From Bacteroidales bacterium (GTDB lineage Bacteria > Bacteroidota > Bacteroidia > Bacteroidales > F082): 33,163 bases of DNA. Every line of letters starts with the position of its first letter. Positions within the stretch are counted from its first letter, which is position 1. Under the pieces are notes generated by a model. That model did not search any database, had not been told where the DNA came from, and saw only the letters and a list, made by a program, of their open reading frames with translations. The stretch covers positions 1 through 33,163 of the forward strand of contig JAFYNJ010000014.1 in assembly GCA_017549805.1 (NCBI GenBank), in the 5' to 3' direction. This document shows positions 24,827 to 33,104 of this stretch, piece by piece. A program made the translations under genes and the position numbers.

Positions 24827-24964
24827 TTATTTTCGCAAATTATATTTTGGATTGCTAAAGCAACGGATGGCGTTCATCCATAACTTTGTGTCAATCAACG
24901 CCTTGTCGCCACACCCTGTGACTGACGGGGCGAAGCTGTGAAATAAACAAATTTTCTTTGAATT

Positions 24965-26062
24965 ATGGGATATAAAGAAAAGTTTGAAGATAAGTTGTTC
25001 GACTTTTGCCGTTGGACACACAAAGTATCGGGGATGAAAAAAAGGATTAATGATTTCAAGAAAAAGCCTTTTTCAAATGCCTTGACAAAAGAACAAGAAA
25101 AAGAAGTTTTGTCGTTCTACAAACCATACGCTAAGCCTTCTTTGGTTTTTCATCGTTATTTTACTGGGGTTTCGGGTACCTTTTATCCCAATTATATCCC
25201 TCAAGACTTATATGTTGGTTATATCGACCCCTATTTCAATGACATCATTGCAGCCAAGTATTATGATAACAAGACTAACTATGACTCCTTGTTTCATGGT
25301 ATTCCACAGCCAAAGACCTTGTTGAAAAGGGTCAATGGCATTTGGACAGATGGTGACAACCGGCCTGTTTTTGGCGAAAACTGCCAACAGCCGGATGATG
25401 TCCGGTTATCCGTGAACACAGGTTGTTTTGTAAAAGAAGCCCAAAAAACGGCTGGTGGGAGCGGGGTTACATACATTCCTCAAGGAGAGTTCTCGTTTAA
25501 GAAAGTGTTGGATATTGCAAACAAATATGATACGGACATTATTGTACAGGAAGAGCTTGTCCAACATGAGGCTATTGCGCGTTTGCATAAGGATTCGTTG
25601 AATACGCTTCGCATTTATTCCGTCTTGGAAAAAGACGGCAATGCGACCATCTATTCGGCGGTGGTGAGAATGGGTGCAGGCAATGCTAAGCTTGACAATT
25701 ATAGCGCCGGTGGATTGACTTGTGGTATTCAACCCAATGGTAGATTGAGGAAATACGGCTATAATAAGAAGTTTGAGAAGATGGAATGCCACCCGACTTC
25801 AAAGGTTGTCTTTTCCGAATATGAGATTCCTAATTATCAAGGTGCCGTTGATTTGATCAAAAAGGCACACCCAATGGTTGCACATTTTAGATCCATCGCA
25901 TGGGATATAGCCATTGGGCAAGATGGGACTCCTGTTTTGATTGAAGCTAATCTTTGCCGAGGTGGTATTGATTCCTTGCAGCTTAACAATGGTCCGCTGT
26001 ATGGTAAAGATACTATCAAGATTCTCGATGAAGTCTTCGGACACAAAAAAGCAAATCAATAA
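24965..26062 (+). CDS. Sugar-transfer-associated ATP-grasp protein 1
   Basis: This 365-residue protein resembles the sugar-transfer-associated ATP-grasp domain (PF14397), found in polysaccharide loci and presumed to ligate a carboxylate to an amine using ATP. The ATP-binding region includes FVKEAQKTAGGSGVTYIPQ (glycine-rich lid), then IIVQEELVQHEAI (adenine contact) and SLNTLRIYSVLE. The metal-binding end is WDIAIGQDGTPVLIEANLC (Asp, Glu, Asn), followed by LQLNNGPLYG. The N-terminal 100 residues are basic and helical. It is 12 bp before a second member of the family. Substrate is unknown; uronic acid amidation is my inference from the neighbouring dehydrogenases. Confidence 0.8.
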   Translation: MGYKEKFEDKLFDFCRWTHKVSGMKKRINDFKKKPFSNALTKEQEKEVLSFYKPYAKPSLVFHRYFTGVSGTFYPNYIPQDLYVGYIDPYFNDIIAAKYYDNKTNYDSLFHGIPQPKTLLKRVNGIWTDGDNRPVFGENCQQPDDVRLSVNTGCFVKEAQKTAGGSGVTYIPQGEFSFKKVLDIANKYDTDIIVQEELVQHEAIARLHKDSLNTLRIYSVLEKDGNATIYSAVVRMGAGNAKLDNYSAGGLTCGIQPNGRLRKYGYNKKFEKMECHPTSKVVFSEYEIPNYQGAVDLIKKAHPMVAHFRSIAWDIAIGQDGTPVLIEANLCRGGIDSLQLNNGPLYGKDTIKILDEVFGHKKANQ

Positions 26063-26074
26063 TAATTCAAGAAT

Positions 26075-27256
26075 ATGACAGACTACGATCTCTTACTTGA
26101 AAAAATCCGGGCGATTGGTATGGACTATCGTTGGGCCGGAATGTTTGTAAAGAAACTCCGTGATGATGAAAATGCGTTTCCCGTTGATGATTTGGAAAAG
26201 AAAAAGTGGGCCTTGGAACGCGGTTTCTATCCTGGCCGCATTGAGTTGTACGGGTTGACGGAAGACAATTATCGCGATTATGTTCCGGATTTCCAGTATT
26301 TCATGCTGCATCCAATGAACAATCACTTTTTAAAGTGGCTTGATAAAACCACATTGAAATATGTACTGAACAGTAATGGATGTGAGGATACCATGCCAAA
26401 ATACTATGTGTATGTTGAGAATGACTTGTGTGGCGGCCGTTTTACCTATCTGATGGATTGTCCAACCGACATTCCACACGACAAGGATTTCCTTTGGAAT
26501 CTGCTAAAGGAAAAGCGCATCCTTGCCATGAAGCCCAATTCAGGTACCAGCGGAGGGCTTGGCTTTATCAAGATGGAGTTGCGTGACAATGGCATTTATG
26601 AAAACAACAAACCTATCGACATGGCTCGTTTTGAAGAGATTCGTGACACCATGCGAAACTATATTGTCACAGAGTATTGCCATCAGCATCATGAGTTGGA
26701 GAAGGTTTGGCCCGACAGTGAATGCACGCTTCGCGTGATTATGTGCAAGGATCATACGGAAGACCGTTATGCGCTAACCACATGGTCTTGTGCTGTGTCA
26801 TACGCACGATTCGGTACCTCAATCAATGGAGGAGCAAGTAATTTGTCTTCTGGTGGTGTTGGAGTAGGATTCGATTTTGAAACCGGAAAATACAAGGATT
26901 TCTGTATTCGTTACAAGCGCTTCACTCCCGATGGGAAATGGTTGTTGGACAAGCATCCTGACACAGGAATCGTTTGGAAAGACAATGCACTTCCCAATTG
27001 GTCATTGGTGCGGAATAAGATCAACAAGCTTTGCCAACATGTTTCATCGTTGGATTACATGGGACTGGATATCATCATTACCGAAGATGGAATGAAGTTG
27101 TGTGAGATCAATTCGCATCCAGCAATCGATTATGAGCAGGTGATGTGTGGTCCCGTATTGAAGAATGAAAAGGTCAGAGCGTTCTTCGAGCACAAAGGTT
27201 TGCGCAAGTGGGATGGAAACTTACTATATCAAGCCTACATGGAAAGTCAAAAGTGA
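26075..27256 (+). CDS. Sugar-transfer-associated ATP-grasp protein 2
   Basis: This 393-residue protein has the same domain type as its upstream neighbour but is highly diverged, so it is not a recent duplicate. The glycine-rich ATP-binding loop is clear in ILAMKPNSGTSGGLGFIKME (about residues 149-168). It is followed by NYIVTEYCHQH, CTLRVIMCKD, and the metal-binding end MGLDIIITEDGMKLCEINSHP, then YEQVMCGPVL, paralleling the D-x-L-Q...GP ending of the first protein. No signal peptide or membrane helix is seen, so it is cytoplasmic. The pair could add two different groups, or act sequentially, on the repeat unit. Confidence 0.78.
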   Translation: MTDYDLLLEKIRAIGMDYRWAGMFVKKLRDDENAFPVDDLEKKKWALERGFYPGRIELYGLTEDNYRDYVPDFQYFMLHPMNNHFLKWLDKTTLKYVLNSNGCEDTMPKYYVYVENDLCGGRFTYLMDCPTDIPHDKDFLWNLLKEKRILAMKPNSGTSGGLGFIKMELRDNGIYENNKPIDMARFEEIRDTMRNYIVTEYCHQHHELEKVWPDSECTLRVIMCKDHTEDRYALTTWSCAVSYARFGTSINGGASNLSSGGVGVGFDFETGKYKDFCIRYKRFTPDGKWLLDKHPDTGIVWKDNALPNWSLVRNKINKLCQHVSSLDYMGLDIIITEDGMKLCEINSHPAIDYEQVMCGPVLKNEKVRAFFEHKGLRKWDGNLLYQAYMESQK

Positions 27257-27282
27257 TTTATTGGATTGATGAAACATTGGTT

Positions 27283-27879
27283 ATGTACAAGCATTTCTTT
27301 AAACGAGTATTGGATTTTTTAATCTCTTTGATCGCCATTATTTGCCTTAGTCCTTTTCTTTTGGTAATGATGCTTTTACTTCATTTTGCCAACAAAGGGG
27401 CGGGCGTGTTTTTCTTACAGGATCGTCCTGGCAAAGACGCAAAGATCTTTAATGTCATTAAATTCAAGAGCATGACGGATGAAACGGATGAGAATGGCGT
27501 TCCGTTGCCGAATGATCAGCGTATTACCAAGATTGGAAAATTCATGCGTAAGTTCTCCATCGATGAATTGCCACAGCTTTTCAATGTGTTGAAAGGCGAT
27601 ATGTCATTGATAGGTCCTCGTCCTTTGTTGACAAGATACTTGTTGCTTTATTCACCCGAACAGGCAAGGCGTCATGAAGTACGTCCTGGTCTTACCGGGT
27701 GGGCTCAAGTCCATGGTAGGAACAACATTACTTGGAAAGAGAAATTTGAATTGGATATTTGGTATGTTGACCATTGTACCTTGTGGACGGACATCAAAGT
27801 GATTTTTATGACGATCAAAAATGTATTGTCTGGTAAAGATGTGAGTGTTATGAGCGGTAGTTTTGATGGAACTAATTAA
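27283..27879 (+). CDS. Small phosphoglycosyl transferase (PglC/WcaJ-type sugar transferase)
   Basis: This 198-residue monotopic phosphoglycosyl transferase (PF02397) transfers a sugar-1-phosphate from a UDP-sugar to undecaprenyl phosphate, starting repeat-unit assembly. A single N-terminal membrane helix (LDFLISLIAIICLSPFLLVMM) is followed by VIKFKSMTDE, the catalytic Asp-Glu dyad in FSIDELPQLFNVLKGDMSLIGPRPLL, and RPGLTGWAQVHGRN. The ATG at 27283 is chosen because the membrane helix and homology start just after it; a longer frame would overlap the upstream ATP-grasp gene. The likely donor is the CapD-type product, which is inference. It is the only sugar-transferring enzyme in the locus. 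Confidence 0.92.
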   Translation: MYKHFFKRVLDFLISLIAIICLSPFLLVMMLLLHFANKGAGVFFLQDRPGKDAKIFNVIKFKSMTDETDENGVPLPNDQRITKIGKFMRKFSIDELPQLFNVLKGDMSLIGPRPLLTRYLLLYSPEQARRHEVRPGLTGWAQVHGRNNITWKEKFELDIWYVDHCTLWTDIKVIFMTIKNVLSGKDVSVMSGSFDGTN

Positions 27880-27902
27880 GTGCCGTATTTAAAAGAGTAA
27901 TA

Positions 27903-29165
27903 ATGGAAGAACAGGATTTGATCATATATGGTAGCGAGAACAGGTCTCTTGGGGACAAGTTTTGTGCTTTGGCTCTCGCATTGGCGCCTCTTTTACAACA
28001 TTATAAGGGACTTGTCCAAAATGCTGGTTTTACAATATTGCTTCTTATCACTCCCGTTTTGTTATTGCACACATACAAGAAGTTGCATGTTGGCGTAGTT
28101 GATAGAAGGAGTTTCATTGCCATAATTCCTTTAATTATCTTCTATTTTTATACCATCATTATTCGAGATTTCAATTTTATGCGACTTGGGTATGTGCTGC
28201 TTCTCTCATGGATTTTCATTTGTGTTTCGAATGGTAGTGTAAATATCTCATATTTCTTTAAATATGCCACTAAGATCGCTGTATTAGCGACGGTTGCCAT
28301 TATTATACAATATATAGCACATTATTTGGTGGGTAGAACCATTGATTTTCGTCCTTTGTCATTATTGGTTAGCCAGGATGTGATTTGGGTTAGAACTGCT
28401 GAAAATTATGGCGCTGCTGGATTCATGTATCGTCCTTCTGGCTTTTTCCTTGAACCTTCGCATTTCTTTTTGTATTCATTCCCGATAATCTGTATATCGT
28501 TGCTCTCGGTAAAGAGAAACAGGAATAATATTCGTACTGCATTGTTTTTGTCCTTGGGCTTATTGCTGACCACTTCGGGAATGGGTATTGCTGTAGTTTT
28601 GGGTTTATGGATGCTGTATTATTTAATCTACAGAAAACTATCCAACTACAATGTTAGGATAGGAAAAGTGATTAATGTAAATAATGTGGCTCTTGTAATC
28701 GTGTTTATAATAATCGTTTTTGTCGCCTATCTTTGGATTCCGTTTTTTCATAATAGTATTCAGAGAGTGTTTACTGAAGACGAAACATCAAATGCTATTG
28801 AAGGAAGGGTTCGACTTGTGAGTGATTATGTTAGAGGTATTTCTGGAAAGGCTGTTTGGGTTGGTACTCCTATGAATGAATTGGACGACCTTGGTTTTAA
28901 TATTCCTGGATTGTTTGCTACCTATATAAAATGGGGTATATTTGGCTTGATTTTCAGTTACTGGTTCTATATCCAAGGCTTGTTTAAACTAAAAGGACCT
29001 TATTTTTGGCTTTCGTTTATTATCATCATTATTTCCTATTTTACGGCACATACGCATGGTACTTTTTATATGCTTTACTTTGTCCTGTTTTTAATGAATG
29101 GCTATTACGAAAGCAGTTGGTATCGGGTTGCTGCACCTCGAAGTTCTGCGATAGGTTTTTGTTGA
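27903..29165 (+). CDS. Wzy-like polysaccharide polymerase/ligase
   Basis: This 420-residue protein has about ten transmembrane helices and one large periplasmic loop near the C-terminal third (residues about 285-345: VFTEDETSNAIEGRVRLVSD and on). That layout is typical of O-antigen polymerases (Wzy) and ligases (WaaL), which show little sequence conservation. The motif RPSGFFLEPSHFFLY and the EGR in the loop fit the Wzy_C-like pattern. Base composition is visibly AT-richer than in flanking genes, as is usual for polymerase genes exchanged between strains. It should join lipid-linked repeat units in the periplasm. Confidence 0.75.
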   Translation: MEEQDLIIYGSENRSLGDKFCALALALAPLLQHYKGLVQNAGFTILLLITPVLLLHTYKKLHVGVVDRRSFIAIIPLIIFYFYTIIIRDFNFMRLGYVLLLSWIFICVSNGSVNISYFFKYATKIAVLATVAIIIQYIAHYLVGRTIDFRPLSLLVSQDVIWVRTAENYGAAGFMYRPSGFFLEPSHFFLYSFPIICISLLSVKRNRNNIRTALFLSLGLLLTTSGMGIAVVLGLWMLYYLIYRKLSNYNVRIGKVINVNNVALVIVFIIIVFVAYLWIPFFHNSIQRVFTEDETSNAIEGRVRLVSDYVRGISGKAVWVGTPMNELDDLGFNIPGLFATYIKWGIFGLIFSYWFYIQGLFKLKGPYFWLSFIIIIISYFTAHTHGTFYMLYFVLFLMNGYYESSWYRVAAPRSSAIGFC

Positions 29166-29204
29166 AGTTTTGTTCGTGTGTTTTTGTATAAACTGATTTG
29201 AAAT

Positions 29205-29789
29205 ATGAAGAATTCTAAAAGATTGTTTTATTCCCTTTGGTCATGTCTCTATCAAAGTCCGAAAAAGCGTACTGAGTTTTTTCGAAGGAAACATGTTTTC
29301 GGTCATTTAGGAGAAAAATGTTCAATTCAAGATCGCATGTTGCCGCTTTATCCTAACCTCATCTATCTGCATAATAATGTTAGGATGGCATCAAATGTTG
29401 TATTTGTTACGCATGATATCATTCACATGATGCTTAATAATAGGGAGGGGGACGATAAGGGTTATATAGAACGAGTTGGTTGTATTGAAGTAATGGACAA
29501 TGTGTTCATTGGTACAGGAACCCATATCCTTTACGGTGTTAGAATTGGGACAAATGTTATTATTGGTTCGAATAGCTTGGTTAACAAGGATGTACCTGAC
29601 AATTCTGTTTATGCTGGGGTGCCTGCACGATATATTTGTAGTTTTGATGAGTATATGCGTAAAGCACGTTTGCAAACTGAACAATTCAAAGAACGGTATG
29701 GCGTTTCTAGACTGGGTGGTGTGGTAAGCGATGAATTGGCAGCGGTTATGTATGAGGATTTTTGTAAAAGCAGAGAAAGCAAGGAATAA
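29205..29789 (+). CDS. Hexapeptide-repeat acyltransferase
   Basis: This 194-residue left-handed beta-helix acyltransferase has a hexapeptide pattern from about residue 45 to 145 (NNVRMASNVVFVTHD, MDNVFIGTGTHILYGVRIG, TNVIIGSNSLVNKDVPDNSVYAGVPARYI). The His in FVTHDIIHMM is a candidate catalytic residue. It probably O-acetylates (or N-acylates) a sugar of the repeat unit, using acetyl-CoA. The C-terminal helix after 150 is a common oligomerisation tail. It follows the polymerase by 39 bp. Confidence 0.88.
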   Translation: MKNSKRLFYSLWSCLYQSPKKRTEFFRRKHVFGHLGEKCSIQDRMLPLYPNLIYLHNNVRMASNVVFVTHDIIHMMLNNREGDDKGYIERVGCIEVMDNVFIGTGTHILYGVRIGTNVIIGSNSLVNKDVPDNSVYAGVPARYICSFDEYMRKARLQTEQFKERYGVSRLGGVVSDELAAVMYEDFCKSRESKE

Positions 29790-29802
29790 ACCAGGGTAAT
29801 CT

Positions 29803-31029
29803 ATGAAATCGTTAGTAATCGCAGGCGGTGTGCCTCAAATAGAGTTGATCAAGCAACTCAAGGCTCGTGGAATTGAAACCTTGTTGGCGGACGGCAGTCC
29901 GAATGCCGTGGCCAGACCTTATTGTGACAAATTCTTTCATGTGGATGTCTTCGATATGGAAGCCATAAAAGATATTGCCGTTAAAGAAAAAGTGGATTTC
30001 CTCATCACCGTTTGTGCCGACCAAGTTTTGTTGGTGGTAGCGAAGGTGTCGGAAATGCTAGGGCTTCCTTGCTATATTGATTACGAGACTTGCCAAAATG
30101 TGTCTGATAAAATCCGCATGAAACGTATCTTCAAGGCACATGGTATTCCCACGACTGATTACGTTGAAACCGATAAACTTGATATGGGAGTGATAGGTAA
30201 ACTGAAGTTCCCCTTGGTGGTGAAGCCGGTGGATGCCTATAGTTCCAAAGGAGTGAGAAAAGCAGAGGATATCGAGGAATTGAAGCGTTATTACGAAGAA
30301 GCCCATCAAATCAGCCGCAGCGGTGGCGTGATTGTGGAGGAATTCTTTGCCGGTGAAGAGATCAGCGTGGATGCTTTTGTGGTGAATGGCAAAGCTCATG
30401 TGCTGAATGTTACCAATAGTGAGAAAGTGAAGGACAAAGACCGTTTTGTCATTTTCCGTGGTCGCTATCCCGTGAAAGCCTCAGAAGCTGTGCTGAAACA
30501 GATAGATGAAATTGCCCAAAAGATTGCCGACGGCTTCGGTTTGGTGAACGCTCCCTTGTTGATTCAGTTGCTGCATCATGGCGACGAAGTGTCGGTGTTG
30601 GAGTTTTGCGCCCGTACGGGTGGCAATATGAAATACTTACTTATCAAATATTCTACGGGTGTGGACGTGATCGGCGCAACTATTGACATTACCCTTGGAA
30701 AGGATCCTGATTTGAGCAAGAAATGCAAGAGTTACAATATTGTGGTGAATGATTTCATCTATTGCCAACCTGGTGTTTTCGATCATTTTGAAGGATTCGA
30801 GGAATTGGAGAAACAGGGCTTGATCAACGAATTCCACCCTGTAAGGATCAAAGGAACGGAAATGCGTGGCGTGACCAGCAGCAGCGACCGTGTTGCCGGC
30901 ATGAACATCGTTGCGGATTCCATTGAGCAATACAATGAGAAGCTCCAACAAATCAATGCCTCGGTTAAGGTGATCGACAAAGAAGGGAAAGATATCATGC
31001 GGCATGATTTGTTGCCTGATTTGATTTAA
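29803..31029 (+). CDS. ATP-grasp carboxylate-amine ligase
   Basis: This 408-residue protein has an N-terminal pre-ATP-grasp domain (MKSLVIAGGVPQIELIKQLK, LADGSPNAVARPYCDKFFHV), a central ATP-grasp (FPLVVKPVDAYSSKGVRKA, GGVIVEEFFAGEEISVDAFV), and the metal-binding SVLEFCARTGGN. It belongs to the carbamoyl-phosphate-synthase-like/PurK/BacD group of ligases that form amide or peptide bonds via acyl phosphates, and differs from the two PF14397-type ATP-grasp proteins upstream. It is 13 bp from the acyltransferase and 14 bp from the next gene. Third ATP-grasp enzyme in the locus. Confidence 0.82.
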   Translation: MKSLVIAGGVPQIELIKQLKARGIETLLADGSPNAVARPYCDKFFHVDVFDMEAIKDIAVKEKVDFLITVCADQVLLVVAKVSEMLGLPCYIDYETCQNVSDKIRMKRIFKAHGIPTTDYVETDKLDMGVIGKLKFPLVVKPVDAYSSKGVRKAEDIEELKRYYEEAHQISRSGGVIVEEFFAGEEISVDAFVVNGKAHVLNVTNSEKVKDKDRFVIFRGRYPVKASEAVLKQIDEIAQKIADGFGLVNAPLLIQLLHHGDEVSVLEFCARTGGNMKYLLIKYSTGVDVIGATIDITLGKDPDLSKKCKSYNIVVNDFIYCQPGVFDHFEGFEELEKQGLINEFHPVRIKGTEMRGVTSSSDRVAGMNIVADSIEQYNEKLQQINASVKVIDKEGKDIMRHDLLPDLI

Positions 31030-31043
31030 CCAATCATTAAGTG

Positions 31044-33053
31044 ATGAAAAGAACGAGAAAGAAAGTCGTGTTATTATCGCTTCTATTGGCAATGGGAGCG
31101 TTGCTTTCTGTCAACTTGCGCGCACAATCGCAGGAAAGGCCTGGGGGACTGTTTGGACCAACGTCCATTAATTCCTCCAACGGGATGCTGAATCATAGCA
31201 TAGATGTAGCTGGGAGCAACCTTAATGGTCAAGGCTTTGGAGGCACAAATTGCGACATTACCGGCCAGACTTTCGGCGACAATGTACCATTGGGTAGCGG
31301 ACTTTTCGTCCTGCTTGCGGCAGGCGCAGGATATGCAACAATCAAATCGAGAAAAAACCAAAACAGAGAGGAAAAAATGAAAAAGAGAAATATCCTATTA
31401 GCGGCATTGGTGGTGTTGGTTTCATTGACGCAATGTAAGAAGGAAGAACAACAAACTTCACCAGCCAACGAATACAACCCAGTAGCCATTACGCTTGACG
31501 TCAAAGGCAACGGTGCCAGGATGGACGTGAACACCAATACGGGCGCAGTGACTTACGAGAGTGGCGACGTGGTGTATGTGGCCAGCGGAGGCAAATATGT
31601 CGGCACATTGACCCACAACGGCACCAACTTCGGCGGTACCATCACCAACCCGACCGTGGGCGAGCCGCTTCATTTCTATTTTCTTGGCAATGCGACACCC
31701 GCTGAGACCCTTGTGTCTGGAAGTACCACTTCCTGTTCCGTGATCATCAGTGACCAAACGGAGGAGTTGCCCGTGATAGAGTATGCACCCTCCTGTGAGA
31801 CCTACATTTCAGGTGCGACCACTTTCACGGCCATGCTGTTGAACAAGTGTGCTTTGGTAAAGTTCAATGTGACCACGGCTTCTGAAGCTGCCACTTGCAT
31901 CACTGGGATGAACAACAAGGTGACGGTGAATTTCGCCGAGAACACCTTGACTCCTTCGAAAGAAGTCGAGGGTCTCATCAAGCTCTCGGCGGGCAGTGGC
32001 GAAAAATGGGCCATCTTGTTGCCGCAAGACGCGGTTGAGGAAGGCAGTGCCTATTCTGACGATGGAGAATACACTGGCACACGCGCTGCGGTGCCTGCCA
32101 TCACTGATAATGCATATCATACTATGGGTATTGAAGTGACGGTTACTACTGAGGTTAATGTTAACGAAGTGCCTGTTGGCGCCATCAACGGCAAGTTCAC
32201 CATCAACTCCAATGGCGACCAAGTGTATTTTTCGCAGGGCAATTTGCAATACATTGGCAGTGCCGCCACCCCTTATTGGCAATTTGCCGACCACCAATGG
32301 GATTATCTTGGTACATCGACGGGACAAAACGGCGATGACCCTTATGTCGACCGCGACTTGTTTGGTTGGGGTACTAGCGGTTGGGACAATGGGAACCTTT
32401 ATTATCAGCCGTACTGTACGACGGAACTAAATTATGATGCTGATTATGATCCACAAGAAGCAATAGGATTTGGTTATGGCCCGACTGACGGCATATGTTA
32501 CACTTACGACTTGACAGGTCAGTATGCCAATGCTGATTGGGGCGTTTATAATGCTATCACCAATGGCGGCAACATGCCGAACCAATGGCGCACTTTGACA
32601 GCAGAAGAATGGGGATATGTTTTCGATAGACGCATCACACCCTCTGGTATACGCCGTGCCTGTGGAAACGTGGGTGGTGTGAATGGCGTCATTTTATTAC
32701 CTGATAATTGGAATACGGAGATTTGCATGTTAAATAACACTAATGGCGATGATTTGGATGATGGGGAGACACCGTATGATGGGGAGTCGCCGTATAATTC
32801 AAACATATTCACTCTCGATGAATGGGAAACATTGGAGAACAATGGTGCTGTATTCCTTCCTTTGGCAGGCCATCGGCAAGGAGTTATTGTTACAAGCGTT
32901 GGGTATGGAAGCTATTATTGGTCGGCATCAGGATCGGAAGCGGGTTTGAATACAGCGTTATTTATGGATTATTCTTGGGGGGCTTTCTCGTCCGAACCTG
33001 ATTATCGCTTCAACGGTAATTGTGTGCGCTTGGTACAAGATGTTGAACCCTAA
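31044..33053 (+). CDS. Fused ORF: small secreted protein + fimbrillin/FISUMP-like lipoprotein
   Basis: One open frame of 669 residues appears to join two proteins. Residues 1-111 form a small secreted protein: signal peptide (VVLLSLLLAMGALLSVNLRAQ), a Gly/Asn-rich middle, then a single membrane helix (VPLGSGLFVLLAAGAGYATI) and a basic tail. Residue 112 (ATG at 31377, preceded by purine-rich AGAGAGGAAAAA) begins a complete second lipoprotein signal, MKKRNILLAALVVLVSLTQC, with lipobox Cys131. A fimbrillin-like beta region follows (about 140-385), then a FISUMP-like domain (about 390-669; GKFTINSNGDQVYFSQGNLQY, WRTLTAEEWGYVFDRR, GVILLPDNW, GAVFLPLAGHR, YYWSAS, NCVRLVQ). The two halves may normally be separate genes with the stop codon lost. 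The C-terminal domain is paralogous to that at 176-1654. Internal initiation at 31377 is plausible. Confidence 0.7.
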   Translation: MKRTRKKVVLLSLLLAMGALLSVNLRAQSQERPGGLFGPTSINSSNGMLNHSIDVAGSNLNGQGFGGTNCDITGQTFGDNVPLGSGLFVLLAAGAGYATIKSRKNQNREEKMKKRNILLAALVVLVSLTQCKKEEQQTSPANEYNPVAITLDVKGNGARMDVNTNTGAVTYESGDVVYVASGGKYVGTLTHNGTNFGGTITNPTVGEPLHFYFLGNATPAETLVSGSTTSCSVIISDQTEELPVIEYAPSCETYISGATTFTAMLLNKCALVKFNVTTASEAATCITGMNNKVTVNFAENTLTPSKEVEGLIKLSAGSGEKWAILLPQDAVEEGSAYSDDGEYTGTRAAVPAITDNAYHTMGIEVTVTTEVNVNEVPVGAINGKFTINSNGDQVYFSQGNLQYIGSAATPYWQFADHQWDYLGTSTGQNGDDPYVDRDLFGWGTSGWDNGNLYYQPYCTTELNYDADYDPQEAIGFGYGPTDGICYTYDLTGQYANADWGVYNAITNGGNMPNQWRTLTAEEWGYVFDRRITPSGIRRACGNVGGVNGVILLPDNWNTEICMLNNTNGDDLDDGETPYDGESPYNSNIFTLDEWETLENNGAVFLPLAGHRQGVIVTSVGYGSYYWSASGSEAGLNTALFMDYSWGAFSSEPDYRFNGNCVRLVQDVEP

Positions 33054-33104
33054 ACTGACTTTAAACCCTAAACTTTTAAAGATATTATTCAAACAACTAA
33101 AAAT

